NCBI GenBank assembly: GCA_947496175.1
Contig: CANMBU010000002.1
Coordinates: forward strand, 682,001-746,000
Length of the DNA stretch: 64,000 bases
From: an uncultured Roseovarius sp.
Lineage (GTDB): Bacteria; Pseudomonadota; Alphaproteobacteria; Rhodobacterales; Rhodobacteraceae
Direction of reading: 5' to 3'
Part shown: one piece after another, positions 53,061 through 61,975 of the stretch
Numbering within the stretch: position 1 is the stretch's first letter
Layout of the letters: each line of letters opens with the position of its first letter
Position numbers and translations under genes: made by a program
The notes under the pieces: generated by a model
What the model was told of the DNA's origin: nothing
Databases searched by the model: none
Seen by the model: the letters and a program-made list of their open reading frames with translations, nothing else

Positions 53061-53519
53061 ATGGACAAAGCGGCAAGCTATCTGAAAAAACACACCGAGA
53101 GCCTGGTGAAAGATGTGGGTATTGAACCGGCCTGTGAACTGACGGGCAAGTCCAAGGCCACGCTCGGGCGGTATTATTCAGATCACGATGAGCACGCCGA
53201 TCGGTTCATGCCCATTGATGCCGTTGCAGCCTTGGAAACAGCCGCGTCTTATCCGCATGTGACAGCCGCTCTTGCCGAACTCAATGGGATGCAGCTCGAC
53301 TTTGATGAGCGTCGTCCAAACAACAATGAGTCCGGCGGGGTGAACAGCGATGTGATTGCGCTGAGTCAGCGGTTCGCGATGTTGATGGCTGAGTATCAAC
53401 AATCCATCGAGGATGGAGTGATCACGGTGAATGAGGCCAAGCGTTTGCTGAAAGAAACCACGGCCCTGCAGCAGGTCCTGATCGACATGAAGCTGCATCT
53501 TGAGGAAGAATCCGGCTAA
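53061..53519 (+). CDS. Helix-turn-helix protein, phage CII-like regulator
   Basis: 152 residues. The region GIEPACELTGKSKATLGRYY looks like a CII-type (Phage_CP76-like) DNA-binding helix-turn-helix; the rest is helical with a late LLKETTALQQVLIDMKLHLE that could dimerise. No other phage gene is near, so it may be a domesticated regulator. Family call is moderate. Confidence 0.6.
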   Translation: MDKAASYLKKHTESLVKDVGIEPACELTGKSKATLGRYYSDHDEHADRFMPIDAVAALETAASYPHVTAALAELNGMQLDFDERRPNNNESGGVNSDVIALSQRFAMLMAEYQQSIEDGVITVNEAKRLLKETTALQQVLIDMKLHLEEESG

Positions 53520-53546
53520 CGCCCGCGCGCGAAAGGAACGGCACTT

Positions 53547-53897
53547 ATGTCCAACATCACACGCCACCATACTGGCGAACGCATGAGCCAGATCGTCATC
53601 CATGGCGATACGATTTATCTGGCAGGTCAGGTGGGCAACAAGGGCGACAGCGTTGCCGCCCAAACCCAGACCTGTCTGGACAAGGTCGACGCGCTTCTGG
53701 CTGAGGCAGGATCAGACAAAACGCGTATTCTGCAAACGACCATCTGGTTGGACAATATGAGCGATTTCGCCGAGATGAACGGCGTTTGGGATGCCTGGGT
53801 GGCCGAGGGTCATGCGCCCGCCCGTGCCTGTGGAGAGGCCAAACTGGCGCATCCCGATCTCAAGGTTGAGGTCCTGGTCATCGCCGCGCGCGGTTAG
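53547..53897 (+). CDS. RidA family protein
   Basis: 116 residues, YjgF/UK114 fold. [57 protein letters not shown] with the ligand Arg and [12 protein letters not shown] at the end are the family marks. RidA proteins hydrolyse reactive 2-aminoacrylate-type imines. Between the CII-like gene and aroA. Confidence 0.9.
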   Translation: MSNITRHHTGERMSQIVIHGDTIYLAGQVGNKGDSVAAQTQTCLDKVDALLAEAGSDKTRILQTTIWLDNMSDFAEMNGVWDAWVAEGHAPARACGEAKLAHPDLKVEVLVIAARG

Positions 53898-54006
53898 GCG
53901 CGACTTCCATATCCAGCAGCGAAATCGCCGACAGGCTGATCCGCATGGACCTGCCTTGCTGGTTGCGCTATCAGCAGGGCAAATATCGCAGATGAAAGGC
54001 CCCGCG

Positions 54007-55353
54007 ATGTCCGGTCACGGCACTCCCATTCCCATGAGTTCTCACGCCTCCAAAGGTCTCAAAGGGCAAGCCGACGTGCCGGGGGACAAGTCGATCTCGC
54101 ATCGCAGCCTGATCCTCGGGGCGATGTGCGTGGGTGAAACGACCATCACTGGTCTTCTCGAAGGCGAAGACGTGCTCGACACGGCCAATGCGATGCGGGC
54201 CATGGGGGCCGAGATCACGCGTGACGAAGATGGGACATGGCACGTCTATGGCGTGGGCGTCGGCGGCTTTGCCGAACCCGATCAGGTCATCGATTGTGGC
54301 AATTCCGGCACCGGCGTGCGCCTGATCATGGGCGCGATGGCCACGTCGCCGATTACGGCCACCTTCACCGGAGATGCCAGCCTCAACAAACGCCCCATGG
54401 CGCGGGTCACGGACCCTCTGGCGCTCTTCGGGGCGCAAACGGTAGGCCGCTCCGGTGGGCGTCTTCCCATGACCATTGTGGGCGCGCAGGACCCAATCCC
54501 TGTAAGCTATGACGTGCCTGTGCCCTCGGCGCAGGTGAAATCCGCTGTATTGCTGGCGGGGCTCAATGCGCCGGGCCAGACGGTTGTCACCGAACGCGAG
54601 GCGACACGCGATCACAGCGAACGCATGCTTGCCGGGTTTGGAGCTGAAATCAGCACAGAAGTCACCAATGAGCACCGGATCATCACCCTCACAGGCCGCC
54701 CCGAGTTGAAGCCGCAGAGCATTGCGGTGCCACGTGACCCCTCAAGCGCCGCCTTCCCGGTCTGTGCAGCACTCATCACCGAAGGGTCTGATGTTTTGGT
54801 GCCGAATATCGGCCTCAACCCGACCCGCGCGGGCCTCTTTACCACGCTGCGCGAGATGGGCGCGGACCTGACATATGAAAATGAGCGTGAAGAGGGCGGT
54901 GAGCCTGTGGCGGATCTCCGGGCACGCTTTTCGCCCAACCTCAAAGGCATCGACGTGCCGCCAGATCGTGCCGCCAGCTTGATCGACGAATACCCGGTGC
55001 TCTCGGTTGTCGCAGCCTTTGCTCAAGGCCAGACTATGATGCGCGGCGTGAAAGAGCTGCGCGTGAAGGAATCCGACCGGATCGACGCAATGGCCACCGG
55101 CTTGCGCGCCTGTGGCATCACTGTTGAGGAAGGCGAGGACTGGTGGAGCGTCGAGGGACGCGGCATCGGCGGTGTGCAGGGTGGAGCCACCTGCGCCAGC
55201 CATTTGGACCACCGCATTGCCATGTCTTTCATGGTGTTGGGCCTCGCCGCAACCAATCCGGTGACTGTTGATGATGGCAGCCCGATTGCCACGTCTTTTC
55301 CGATCTTTGAGGACTTGATGGGGGCATTGGGCGCGGACATCCGCCGCGACTAA
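54007..55353 (+). CDS. aroA: 3-phosphoshikimate 1-carboxyvinyltransferase (EPSP synthase)
   Basis: 448 residues. [56 protein letters not shown] and [18 protein letters not shown] are diagnostic. Sixth step of the shikimate pathway. ATG 54007 has AAAGG 7 bases upstream; ATG 53992 is possible. Its stop overlaps the facing isochorismatase-like gene by three bases. Confidence 0.93.
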   Translation: MSGHGTPIPMSSHASKGLKGQADVPGDKSISHRSLILGAMCVGETTITGLLEGEDVLDTANAMRAMGAEITRDEDGTWHVYGVGVGGFAEPDQVIDCGNSGTGVRLIMGAMATSPITATFTGDASLNKRPMARVTDPLALFGAQTVGRSGGRLPMTIVGAQDPIPVSYDVPVPSAQVKSAVLLAGLNAPGQTVVTEREATRDHSERMLAGFGAEISTEVTNEHRIITLTGRPELKPQSIAVPRDPSSAAFPVCAALITEGSDVLVPNIGLNPTRAGLFTTLREMGADLTYENEREEGGEPVADLRARFSPNLKGIDVPPDRAASLIDEYPVLSVVAAFAQGQTMMRGVKELRVKESDRIDAMATGLRACGITVEEGEDWWSVEGRGIGGVQGGATCASHLDHRIAMSFMVLGLAATNPVTVDDGSPIATSFPIFEDLMGALGADIRRD

Positions 55354-55979
55354 CCGCGCCTGACCACAGCCCCCTGAGACCGCAAGGCGTCGGCGACGTC
55401 CTGAAACCTGAGCGGCTGTGCCGTCGCGACCCCGTCCGCCACCAAAGTGACGTCATAGCCGCGATTAAGTGCCGCTTGCGCCGTCCTGGCCACGGCATGC
55501 GCCCCATCCCGGCCCATGATCCGAAGGTGCCCCACATCCAGCACCTGCAACAGCGCATCAAGCTCACCTGTTTCAAATCCGTCTTCGACGCGCTTTACGA
55601 TCATGTGATCGGCCAAATCGGCAAAAGGGGCGGCCAACTCGGTGCCTGGCTTGCCTTTGACCAAACCGGCTTGGTTTTGCAAATGGGCCACGAGACGCGT
55701 GCCAAGCCCGGACCATTCGTGGCGCAAGGCAATTACCGGAATATTGTCGCGCTGGGCCTGCGTCACCTCACGGGCAACGGCTTTCTCGACCTGGGAGCGC
55801 ATATGCGCATCATAATGCACATCATCCCAGCACGCCGCCTGCAAATCCACCAGCAAAAGCGCCTCACCGGGTCGCGTGCCGATCACCACACCGTCCGAGG
55901 CGCGCACCATGTAACGCGCAGAAACCCAAAGCCAAATCGCTATAGCGAGCAACAGAATGAGGGACACAGACCAAAACAT
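55350..55979 (-). CDS. Membrane-anchored isochorismatase-like protein lacking the catalytic Cys
   Basis: 209 residues. One N-terminal membrane helix ([20 protein letters not shown]) precedes an isochorismatase-hydrolase fold: [13 protein letters not shown] with Asp45, [18 protein letters not shown] with Lys129, then [20 protein letters not shown] where the nucleophile Cys of the amidases is Ala162. Isochorismatases proper (EntB) also lack that Cys, so activity is still possible. A membrane tether is unusual for the family. Faces aroA. Confidence 0.75.
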   Translation of the reverse strand: MFWSVSLILLLAIAIWLWVSARYMVRASDGVVIGTRPGEALLLVDLQAACWDDVHYDAHMRSQVEKAVAREVTQAQRDNIPVIALRHEWSGLGTRLVAHLQNQAGLVKGKPGTELAAPFADLADHMIVKRVEDGFETGELDALLQVLDVGHLRIMGRDGAHAVARTAQAALNRGYDVTLVADGVATAQPLRFQDVADALRSQGAVVRRG

Positions 55980-56211
55980 GTCGTCACTTTTTGACGGAAA
56001 GCGTCATGGATTGAAATGTGCAAAATGAATGTAGAACACCCACCTTTGCCACAAGGGATCCGTCGAGAAATCGGGTGATGAGTATTTTGCTGATTTTCCA
56101 GCTGTCTGAATGACGCCAGCGTACCAGATTATGCCGGTTGCGATCTTTCGCATAAGCTGGAACAGATTATGGTGCTGCGAAACCAACCTTTTGGCCAAAG
56201 GTCTTTAGAAG

Positions 56212-58257
56212 ATGAGCGAATCTGACCCTCTTGTTGTGTTCACGCCTTCGGGCAAGCGCGGGCGGTTTCCGGTGGGAACGCCGATCCTGACAGCTGCGCG
56301 TCAATTGGGGGTCGATCTTGACTCGGTTTGCGGCGGTCGCGGGATATGCAGCAAATGCCAGATCACGCCGAGCTATGGTGAATTCCCCAAACACGGCGTG
56401 ACCGTGGCTGACAATGCGCTCTCGGAGTGGAACAGCGTCGAGGCGCGTTATGACGAAAAACGCGGGCTGAAATCCGGGCGGCGTTTGGGGTGCCAGGCGC
56501 AGGTCATGGGGGATGTGGTCATTGACGTGCCCCCCGAAAGCCAGGTGCATAAACAGGTGGTGCGCAAACGCGCCGAAGCGCGCGATATCGTTATGAACCC
56601 CTCGGTGCGGCTTTACTATGTTGAGGTGGATCAACCCGACATGCATGAACCATCGGGTGATCTGGAACGCTTGGCTAAGGCCCTCGAAGAGCAATGGCAG
56701 ATCACTGGCGCGTCGGCCGATCTTGGGGTTCTGCATGGCTTGCAACCCATCCTGCGCAAGGGGGAGTGGAACGTCACCGTCGCCGTGCAGCAACAAAACG
56801 AAGGTCAGTCTCCCCGGATCATGCATGTCTGGCCGGGGTTCTATGACGGCGGAATTTATGGTCTGGCGGTCGATCTCGGCTCGACGACCATCGCGGCGCA
56901 TTTGTGTAATTTGGCGAGCGGAGAGGTCGTGGCCTCGTCGGGCATCATGAACCCGCAAATTCGCTTTGGCGAAGACCTGATGAGCCGTGTGAGCTATTCC
57001 ATGATGAACTCAGGTGGCGCTGCAGAAATGACTGCAGCTGTCCGCGAGGGAATGAACGCGCTTTTCGATCAGATTTCCCAAGAGGCGGAGATTGACAAGA
57101 CACTCATCATGGATGCGGTGTTTGTCTGCAATCCGGTTATGCATCATTTGTTCCTCGGGATTGATCCATTTGAGCTGGGTCAGGCACCGTTTGCGCTTGG
57201 GACATCTTCGGCCCTAAACCTCTATGCGCGCGAACTTGATCTTGAGATCCATCCGCACGCCGGGATTTACATCTTGCCCTGCATCGCGGGGCATGTTGGC
57301 GCGGATGCCGCCGCGGTGGCCTTGTCCGAAGCGCCTGACAAATCCAAGGATCTTGTGCTGGTGGTTGATGTAGGCACCAATGCCGAGATTCTGCTGGGCA
57401 ATGCGGAGAAGGTTCTGGCCTGTTCGTCGCCCACCGGTCCCGCCTTTGAAGGCGCGCAGATCAGTTCCGGGCAACGGGCCGCACCGGGTGCGATCGAACG
57501 CGTCGAGATTGACCCGGCCACCAAGGATGTGCGCTTTAAGGTGATCGGCTGCGACCAGTGGTCTGACGAAGAGGGGTTCACAGAGGCAACAGAGGCCACA
57601 GGGATCACGGGCATCTGTGGCTCGGGCATCATCGAGATGGTGGCTGAGATGCGTCTCAATGGCATTCTCGATGGTCCGGGCCTGATTGGGTCCCCCGAAC
57701 AGACCGGCACCGCGCGGTGTTTCCTTGATGGACGGACCTATTCCTACATGGTCTGGGATGGCAGTGCCGATGGCGGCCCGGTGATTACCGTCACCAACCG
57801 CGACATTCGCGAAATCCAGATGGCCAAAGCTGCGCTCTACTCAGGGGCGCGCTTGCTTATGGACAAGTTTGGTGTGGACGAGGTGGATCGTGTTGTGCTG
57901 GCCGGTGCGTTTGGCGCGCATATCAGCCCAAAGCATGCGATGGTTTTGGGAATGATCCCCGACGCGCCGCTGGAAAAGGTGACGAGCGCAGGCAATGCCG
58001 CCGGCACGGGCGCGCGTATCGCTCTGTTGAACACCGAGGCGCGCCGGGAAATAGAGCAGACCGTGCACCAGATCCACAAGATCGAAACGGCCATCGAACC
58101 GCGGTTCCAGGAGCATTTCGTAAATGCCTCAAATATCCCCAACGCGGTCGAGCCGTTCCCGATTTTGAAATCCATCGTCGCTCTGCCGGATGTCAATTTC
58201 AACACCGGTGGGGACGCGGATGGCACAGGGGGCCGCCGTCGTCGCAGGCGCGGGTGA
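56212..58257 (+). CDS. Corrinoid activation/RACo-like ASKHA protein with [2Fe-2S] domain
   Basis: 681 residues. N-terminal plant-type ferredoxin domain with Cys40, Cys46, Cys49 and Cys94 (VCGGRGICSKCQITP; RLGCQAQV), then a linker and an ASKHA ATPase (YGLAVDLGSTTIAAHLCNLA; LVVDVGTNAEILLGN; VVLAGAFGAHISPKHAMVLG). These proteins use ATP to reduce Co(II) corrinoid proteins of methyltransferases. C-terminus ends in GGRRRRRRG, an odd arginine tail. No methyltransferase gene is in view. Confidence 0.88.
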   Translation: MSESDPLVVFTPSGKRGRFPVGTPILTAARQLGVDLDSVCGGRGICSKCQITPSYGEFPKHGVTVADNALSEWNSVEARYDEKRGLKSGRRLGCQAQVMGDVVIDVPPESQVHKQVVRKRAEARDIVMNPSVRLYYVEVDQPDMHEPSGDLERLAKALEEQWQITGASADLGVLHGLQPILRKGEWNVTVAVQQQNEGQSPRIMHVWPGFYDGGIYGLAVDLGSTTIAAHLCNLASGEVVASSGIMNPQIRFGEDLMSRVSYSMMNSGGAAEMTAAVREGMNALFDQISQEAEIDKTLIMDAVFVCNPVMHHLFLGIDPFELGQAPFALGTSSALNLYARELDLEIHPHAGIYILPCIAGHVGADAAAVALSEAPDKSKDLVLVVDVGTNAEILLGNAEKVLACSSPTGPAFEGAQISSGQRAAPGAIERVEIDPATKDVRFKVIGCDQWSDEEGFTEATEATGITGICGSGIIEMVAEMRLNGILDGPGLIGSPEQTGTARCFLDGRTYSYMVWDGSADGGPVITVTNRDIREIQMAKAALYSGARLLMDKFGVDEVDRVVLAGAFGAHISPKHAMVLGMIPDAPLEKVTSAGNAAGTGARIALLNTEARREIEQTVHQIHKIETAIEPRFQEHFVNASNIPNAVEPFPILKSIVALPDVNFNTGGDADGTGGRRRRRRG

Positions 58258-58541
58258 CTGCCGCATAGGTGAGTTTTAAGGACAAAGGTAAAAACCGATT
58301 GTATTCAATATAGCCACAAATTGTTTCTTATATGGAAACAAGGCTTATTCTTATGGTTGTAAGATACTGATTGTGTTTGTGAAAGATGATCTTGCATTTA
58401 TCGGGCTTTTCTGACGTGTCGACCTTTCACACGCAAAAAACTTGCTTCGATTCGCTCTGCGGTTCACTACTGAAACTGGGAAGGGTTCAATTTCATTAAA
58501 TCGTGGACTCTGTCCAGATCAAACAGTTGGGGAATACAACT

Positions 58542-59144
58542 ATGTTTAAAAGTATATTAGGAGCAGCAGCTCTATCTCTTTCATTCATCATGTCGATGCC
58601 TGCGCAGGCGGCGACCATGCTGGACTTTGAAATCGACGTCGCCAATTCAAGCGTTCAAATCAATCAAACAGGGTCTGGGCTTGTTTGTTTCTTTACAAAC
58701 TGCGGGATTGAGGCGTCTTTGGCATCAGGATTGGGTGGTTCTTTTTCACTGGAAGAAGGACAGTCGAACACATTCGATTTTCTGACGTTTTCGGGCAATG
58801 GCACTGGTCTTTCGACGTATGACGTGACGGCGACGCTGGCGTTTGTGCAGCCTGCCGCAAGTGTGACAGGCAACAGTTCAGTCGCGGTAGCGGCGCTTTT
58901 TAACGGATCAATAGTCGCGGGCGCGCTGATTTGGGACAATTTGCCTCAAATTGTGGACGTGGACGGCAATGTTTTCGCTGTGAACTTTCAAGGCGGCTTG
59001 ACGCTTTTGGACGGACAGAGTGTGACAACCTCGGCAACTGTCAAAGCCTTGGAAGTTGCGCCGGTGCCTCTGCCTGCGTCTGCTCTGCTCCTTCTCGGGG
59101 CAGTGGGTGGCCTTGCTGCAATGCGCAAGCGAAAACGCGCTTGA
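58542..59144 (+). CDS. Secreted protein with VPLPA-CTERM sorting tail
   Basis: 200 residues. Signal peptide MFKSILGAAALSLSFIMSMP ends at AQAAT; the middle is beta-rich and polar, and the tail APVPLPASALLLLGAVGGLA followed by MRKRKRA is the VPLPA-CTERM sorting signal (motif, helix, basic cluster). Such tails are handled by exosortase-like enzymes and usually go with exopolysaccharide genes. GGGGA lies 8 bases before the ATG. A terminator follows. Exact role unknown; no exosortase gene is in the window. Confidence 0.85.
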   Translation: MFKSILGAAALSLSFIMSMPAQAATMLDFEIDVANSSVQINQTGSGLVCFFTNCGIEASLASGLGGSFSLEEGQSNTFDFLTFSGNGTGLSTYDVTATLAFVQPAASVTGNSSVAVAALFNGSIVAGALIWDNLPQIVDVDGNVFAVNFQGGLTLLDGQSVTTSATVKALEVAPVPLPASALLLLGAVGGLAAMRKRKRA

Positions 59145-59180
59145 TCTGTCTGACCTTATAGTTAGACAAAATAACAAAAA

Positions 59181-59212
59181 ACTGGCGGTCGCTTCGGCCG
59201 CCAGTTTTTTTT
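59181..59212 (+). terminator. Terminator of the VPLPA-tailed gene
   Basis: An 8-base-pair stem ACTGGCGG / CCGCCAGT followed by eight T, 36 bases past the stop codon. Confidence 0.9.
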
Positions 59213-59456
59213 GATCACTTTTTGGACGAGCCGGCATCAAGAGTTCTTCAGATAATCGGCAGGTTTAGTCACTTATCCCCAGCCAACACCCATATGATGT
59301 TACCAAGATGCAGTAATCTGTGACCTCAGAGACCTTGAGGAATTATGGCTTTTTTGAGACAACAGCGCAGGGTCAACGGTAAGTAATCAGTTTTCTTTCA
59401 CCAAATCTTTGCATGTGAGTGTTGGTCCATTTTGTATCAGTGTTTGAGTTAATTGG
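59213..59456. other. Intergenic stretch between two rightward terminators
   Basis: About 240 bases with no clear protein gene. At 59345 a 13-codon frame starting MAFLRQQRRVNGK has GAGG just before its ATG. Because a second rightward terminator lies at 59457, a short rightward transcript or small RNA may start in here. Confidence 0.3.
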
Positions 59457-59487
59457 CGCTGCCCTTAGAGACGGGGGCAGCGTTTTT
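59457..59487 (+). terminator. Orphan rightward terminator
   Basis: CGCTGCCC / GGGCAGCG stem with a 10-base loop and five T. No rightward gene precedes it since the VPLPA gene already has its own terminator, so it probably ends a small RNA. On the other strand there is no T run, so it is not for pcaG. Confidence 0.7.
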
Positions 59488-59514
59488 ACGTGGCGTATTC
59501 CAGCAGAGGGTTGT

Positions 59515-60099
59515 TCAAAGATCGAAGAAAACCGTTTCCTGCGGGCCTTGAAGATGGATATCGAACCTGTAAGTCGCTTTTGAAGTCTGCTGCGTGATCA
59601 AAGTGGCAGCGCGCTCGGGCGTGAGGGACAAAAGTACTGGATCCGATGCATTGGCCTCAGACTCGTCCTGAAAATACGCGCGTGTGTGCAGACCGATATT
59701 GATCCCGCGCGCCACGATCCAAAGCGCAATGTGCGGCGCTTGATCTCCGACACGCCCCGGCTTGATCGTCTGGAACTGCCACAGCCCGGTTTCAAAATCC
59801 GTCGCCGAGCGCCCCCAGCCGCGAAACCCCGGTGTACACGCATCTGCACCGGCAAACCGACCATCTGTATCGGCTTGCCAAAGCTCTATCATCGCATCCG
59901 TCACAGGAGTGCCACCGCCGTCGAAAATCCGGCCCTCCAGCGTGATCCGAAGGCCGGGCACATCCACGTCTGCAATTTCGGCACCGAGCGCAGGCAATGG
60001 CGTCTGCAACCCGGCAATCTCAGGGGCTAATCCGATATGGACATAAGGCCCAGCTGTCTGTGAGGCGGTCTCTGGCAAAGGGGTCTTGGTCACGCTCAC
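59515..60099 (-). CDS. pcaG: Protocatechuate 3,4-dioxygenase alpha subunit
   Basis: 194 residues. QTAGPYVHIGLAP at the start, LRITLEGRIFDGGGTPVTDA, IELWQADTDGRF and the late HIALWIVARGINIGLHTRAYF are PcaG marks; the alpha subunit lacks the iron ligands, which lie in PcaH. GTG start overlaps the pcaH stop (GTGA). Last gene of the unit. Confidence 0.93.
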   Translation of the reverse strand: MSVTKTPLPETASQTAGPYVHIGLAPEIAGLQTPLPALGAEIADVDVPGLRITLEGRIFDGGGTPVTDAMIELWQADTDGRFAGADACTPGFRGWGRSATDFETGLWQFQTIKPGRVGDQAPHIALWIVARGINIGLHTRAYFQDESEANASDPVLLSLTPERAATLITQQTSKATYRFDIHLQGPQETVFFDL

Positions 60100-60812
60100 A
60101 TCCCCTCCGGCTTGTTCTCAAAAACGGTCGCACGCCGCCCCCTCAACACGATATCAAACCGGTAGGCGAGACAGTCAAACGGTGTGGCCGCTTCCAGATC
60201 CAGCCGCGCCACCAACCGATCAATCGCGTCTTTATCCGGAATGGCCTGAACAATGGGACAAAGCGCCACCAAAGGGTCGCCTTCAAAATAAAGCTGTGTA
60301 ATCAGGCGTTGTGGAAGTCCTGAGCCCATGATCGAGACGTGAATATGCGCAGGACGCCAACTGTTGTCCGAGTTGGGCCAGGGATAGGGACCCGGCCGAA
60401 GCGTGTGAAACGCGTACCCCCCCTCCGCATCGCTTAGCGTTCGCCCACACCCTCCAAAATTGGGATCAAGCGGTGCGAGGTAGGTGTCATTGCGGTGTCT
60501 GTAGCGACCGCCGGCATTGGCCTGCCAGATTTCAATCAAAGTTCCCGGCACGGCGCGGCCGTCCTGGTCCATGACCCGCCCAAAAAGCAGAATACGTTCT
60601 CCAATCGGAGCACCTTCCTGGGCGTGATTTTGCAAAAGGTCATGATCCAGTGGCTCCAGGTCGCGTTGTCCGAAAACGGGTGATGAGAGCGGCACAGAGG
60701 CCTGTGGCATCTGCACAAGCGGAGCAGACGGCGCACGCAGTCGCGTGCTTTTGTAGGCCGGTGCGAGGGCCGGGGGCTGTTGCGTCCAATCGCGAGGGCG
60801 ATACCCGGTCAA
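60096..60812 (-). CDS. pcaH: Protocatechuate 3,4-dioxygenase beta subunit
   Basis: 238 residues from a TTG start that overlaps the pcaC stop as TTGA. It holds the iron: the Tyr and His ligands lie in GRYRHRNDTYLAPLDPNFGG, and in the later WRPAHIHVSIMGSGL. It opens protocatechuate between the hydroxyls to 3-carboxymuconate. The rare start could keep PcaH production tied to PcaC translation. Confidence 0.93.
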   Translation of the reverse strand: MTGYRPRDWTQQPPALAPAYKSTRLRAPSAPLVQMPQASVPLSSPVFGQRDLEPLDHDLLQNHAQEGAPIGERILLFGRVMDQDGRAVPGTLIEIWQANAGGRYRHRNDTYLAPLDPNFGGCGRTLSDAEGGYAFHTLRPGPYPWPNSDNSWRPAHIHVSIMGSGLPQRLITQLYFEGDPLVALCPIVQAIPDKDAIDRLVARLDLEAATPFDCLAYRFDIVLRGRRATVFENKPEGM

Positions 60813-61189
60813 ACCTCAACCCCCATATCGGCGTAAACCACTTTGGCAAGTTTCAGAGCATGATTGGCCCGCGGCACCCCGGCATAGATCGCCACATGCA
60901 TCAATGCCTCGCGCACATCCTCGGGACTTGCGCCAGTATTGGCCGTTGCGCGCAGATGCATGGCAAACTCGTCATCCATCCCCTGAGCGGCCAGCAACGC
61001 AAGCGTGAGCATAGAGCGTTCCCGCAGGGTGATCTGATCGCTGGCCCAGACAGTGCCCCAGGCCCCTTCGGTTATCAGCTTCTGGAAGGGGCCGTCAAAA
61101 TCAGATGCCATAGCGCTGGCGCGATCCACATGCGCATCCCCCAGAACCTTGCGACGCACGGTCTCGCCAGGTTGCTCTGGGTCTGTCAT
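60809..61189 (-). CDS. pcaC: 4-carboxymuconolactone decarboxylase
   Basis: 126 residues. GAWGTVWASDQITLRERSML, LTLALLAAQGMDDEFAMHLR and EALMHVAIYAGVPRANHALK match PcaC. It decarboxylates 4-carboxymuconolactone in the 3-oxoadipate pathway. It starts one base before the stop codon of the caiD-like gene ends. pcaB and pcaD are not in view. Confidence 0.92.
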   Translation of the reverse strand: MTDPEQPGETVRRKVLGDAHVDRASAMASDFDGPFQKLITEGAWGTVWASDQITLRERSMLTLALLAAQGMDDEFAMHLRATANTGASPEDVREALMHVAIYAGVPRANHALKLAKVVYADMGVEV

Positions 61190-61975
61190 CTATTTGCCCT
61201 TCCAGACCGGATCGCGCTTTTCGGCAAAGGCGCGGGCGCCTTCCAGCTGATCCTCGCTGTCATAGAGCACATCAACCGATCCAAATTGCCGTTTGGTGAT
61301 CCGGTTCATCGCATCCTGAAACGTCATCGCTTCGGCCTCGCGCACAATCTCCTTGATCGCGGCGTAGACAAGCGGCGGACCAGACGCCAGAAGATCGGCC
61401 ATCTCACGCGCCTTTGCCATAAGATCGGCCCCTGGATGGATTTGGTTGATCATGCCCCAGCGTGCGGCCTCCTCAGCATCGATCCAGCGCCCGGTCAGCA
61501 GCATCTCCATCGCGATATGATAGGGAATGCGCTTGGGAAGCTTCACCGAAGCCGCATCCGCCACGGTGCCAGACCGTATCTCTGGCAACGCAAACTGCGC
61601 ATGATCCGCGGCCAGAATGATGTCTGCGGACAAAGCCCATTCCAGCCCCCCACCACAGCAAATCCCGTTTACAGCGGCAATCACCGGCTTGTTCATCGCC
61701 CGCAACTCCTGCAAGCCGCCAAAACCGCCTACACCGTAATCGCCATCCACCGCATCGCCCTCAGCGGCGGCTTTCAAATCCCAACCTGGGCAAAAGAATT
61801 TCTCACCTTCCCCGGTGATGATGGCCACGCGCAGGTCCGGGTTGTCGCGAAAGTCGCGAAACACCTCGCCCATGATGCGGCTGGTTTTCAAGTCAATCGC
61901 ATTGGCCTTGGGACGGTCCAGCGTCACCTCAAGCACATGGCCCCGTGTTTCGGTTTTGACCGGGTGGTCCGTCAT
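61190..61975 (-). CDS. caiD: CaiD-like enoyl-CoA hydratase (carnitinyl-CoA dehydratase family)
   Basis: 261 residues with high similarity to E. coli CaiD: LEVTLDRPKANAIDLKTSRI, RVAIITGEGEKFFCPGWDLK, AAVNGICCGGGLEWALSAD and AEKRDPVWKGK at the end. In the CaiD active loop PEAKLGIVPDSGG, this protein has PEIRSGTVADAAS, so the acidic D is changed. It may hydrate an unsaturated acyl-CoA made by the adjacent ligase. ATG 61975 overlaps the ligase stop (ATGA). Confidence 0.82.
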   Translation of the reverse strand: MTDHPVKTETRGHVLEVTLDRPKANAIDLKTSRIMGEVFRDFRDNPDLRVAIITGEGEKFFCPGWDLKAAAEGDAVDGDYGVGGFGGLQELRAMNKPVIAAVNGICCGGGLEWALSADIILAADHAQFALPEIRSGTVADAASVKLPKRIPYHIAMEMLLTGRWIDAEEAARWGMINQIHPGADLMAKAREMADLLASGPPLVYAAIKEIVREAEAMTFQDAMNRITKRQFGSVDVLYDSEDQLEGARAFAEKRDPVWKGK

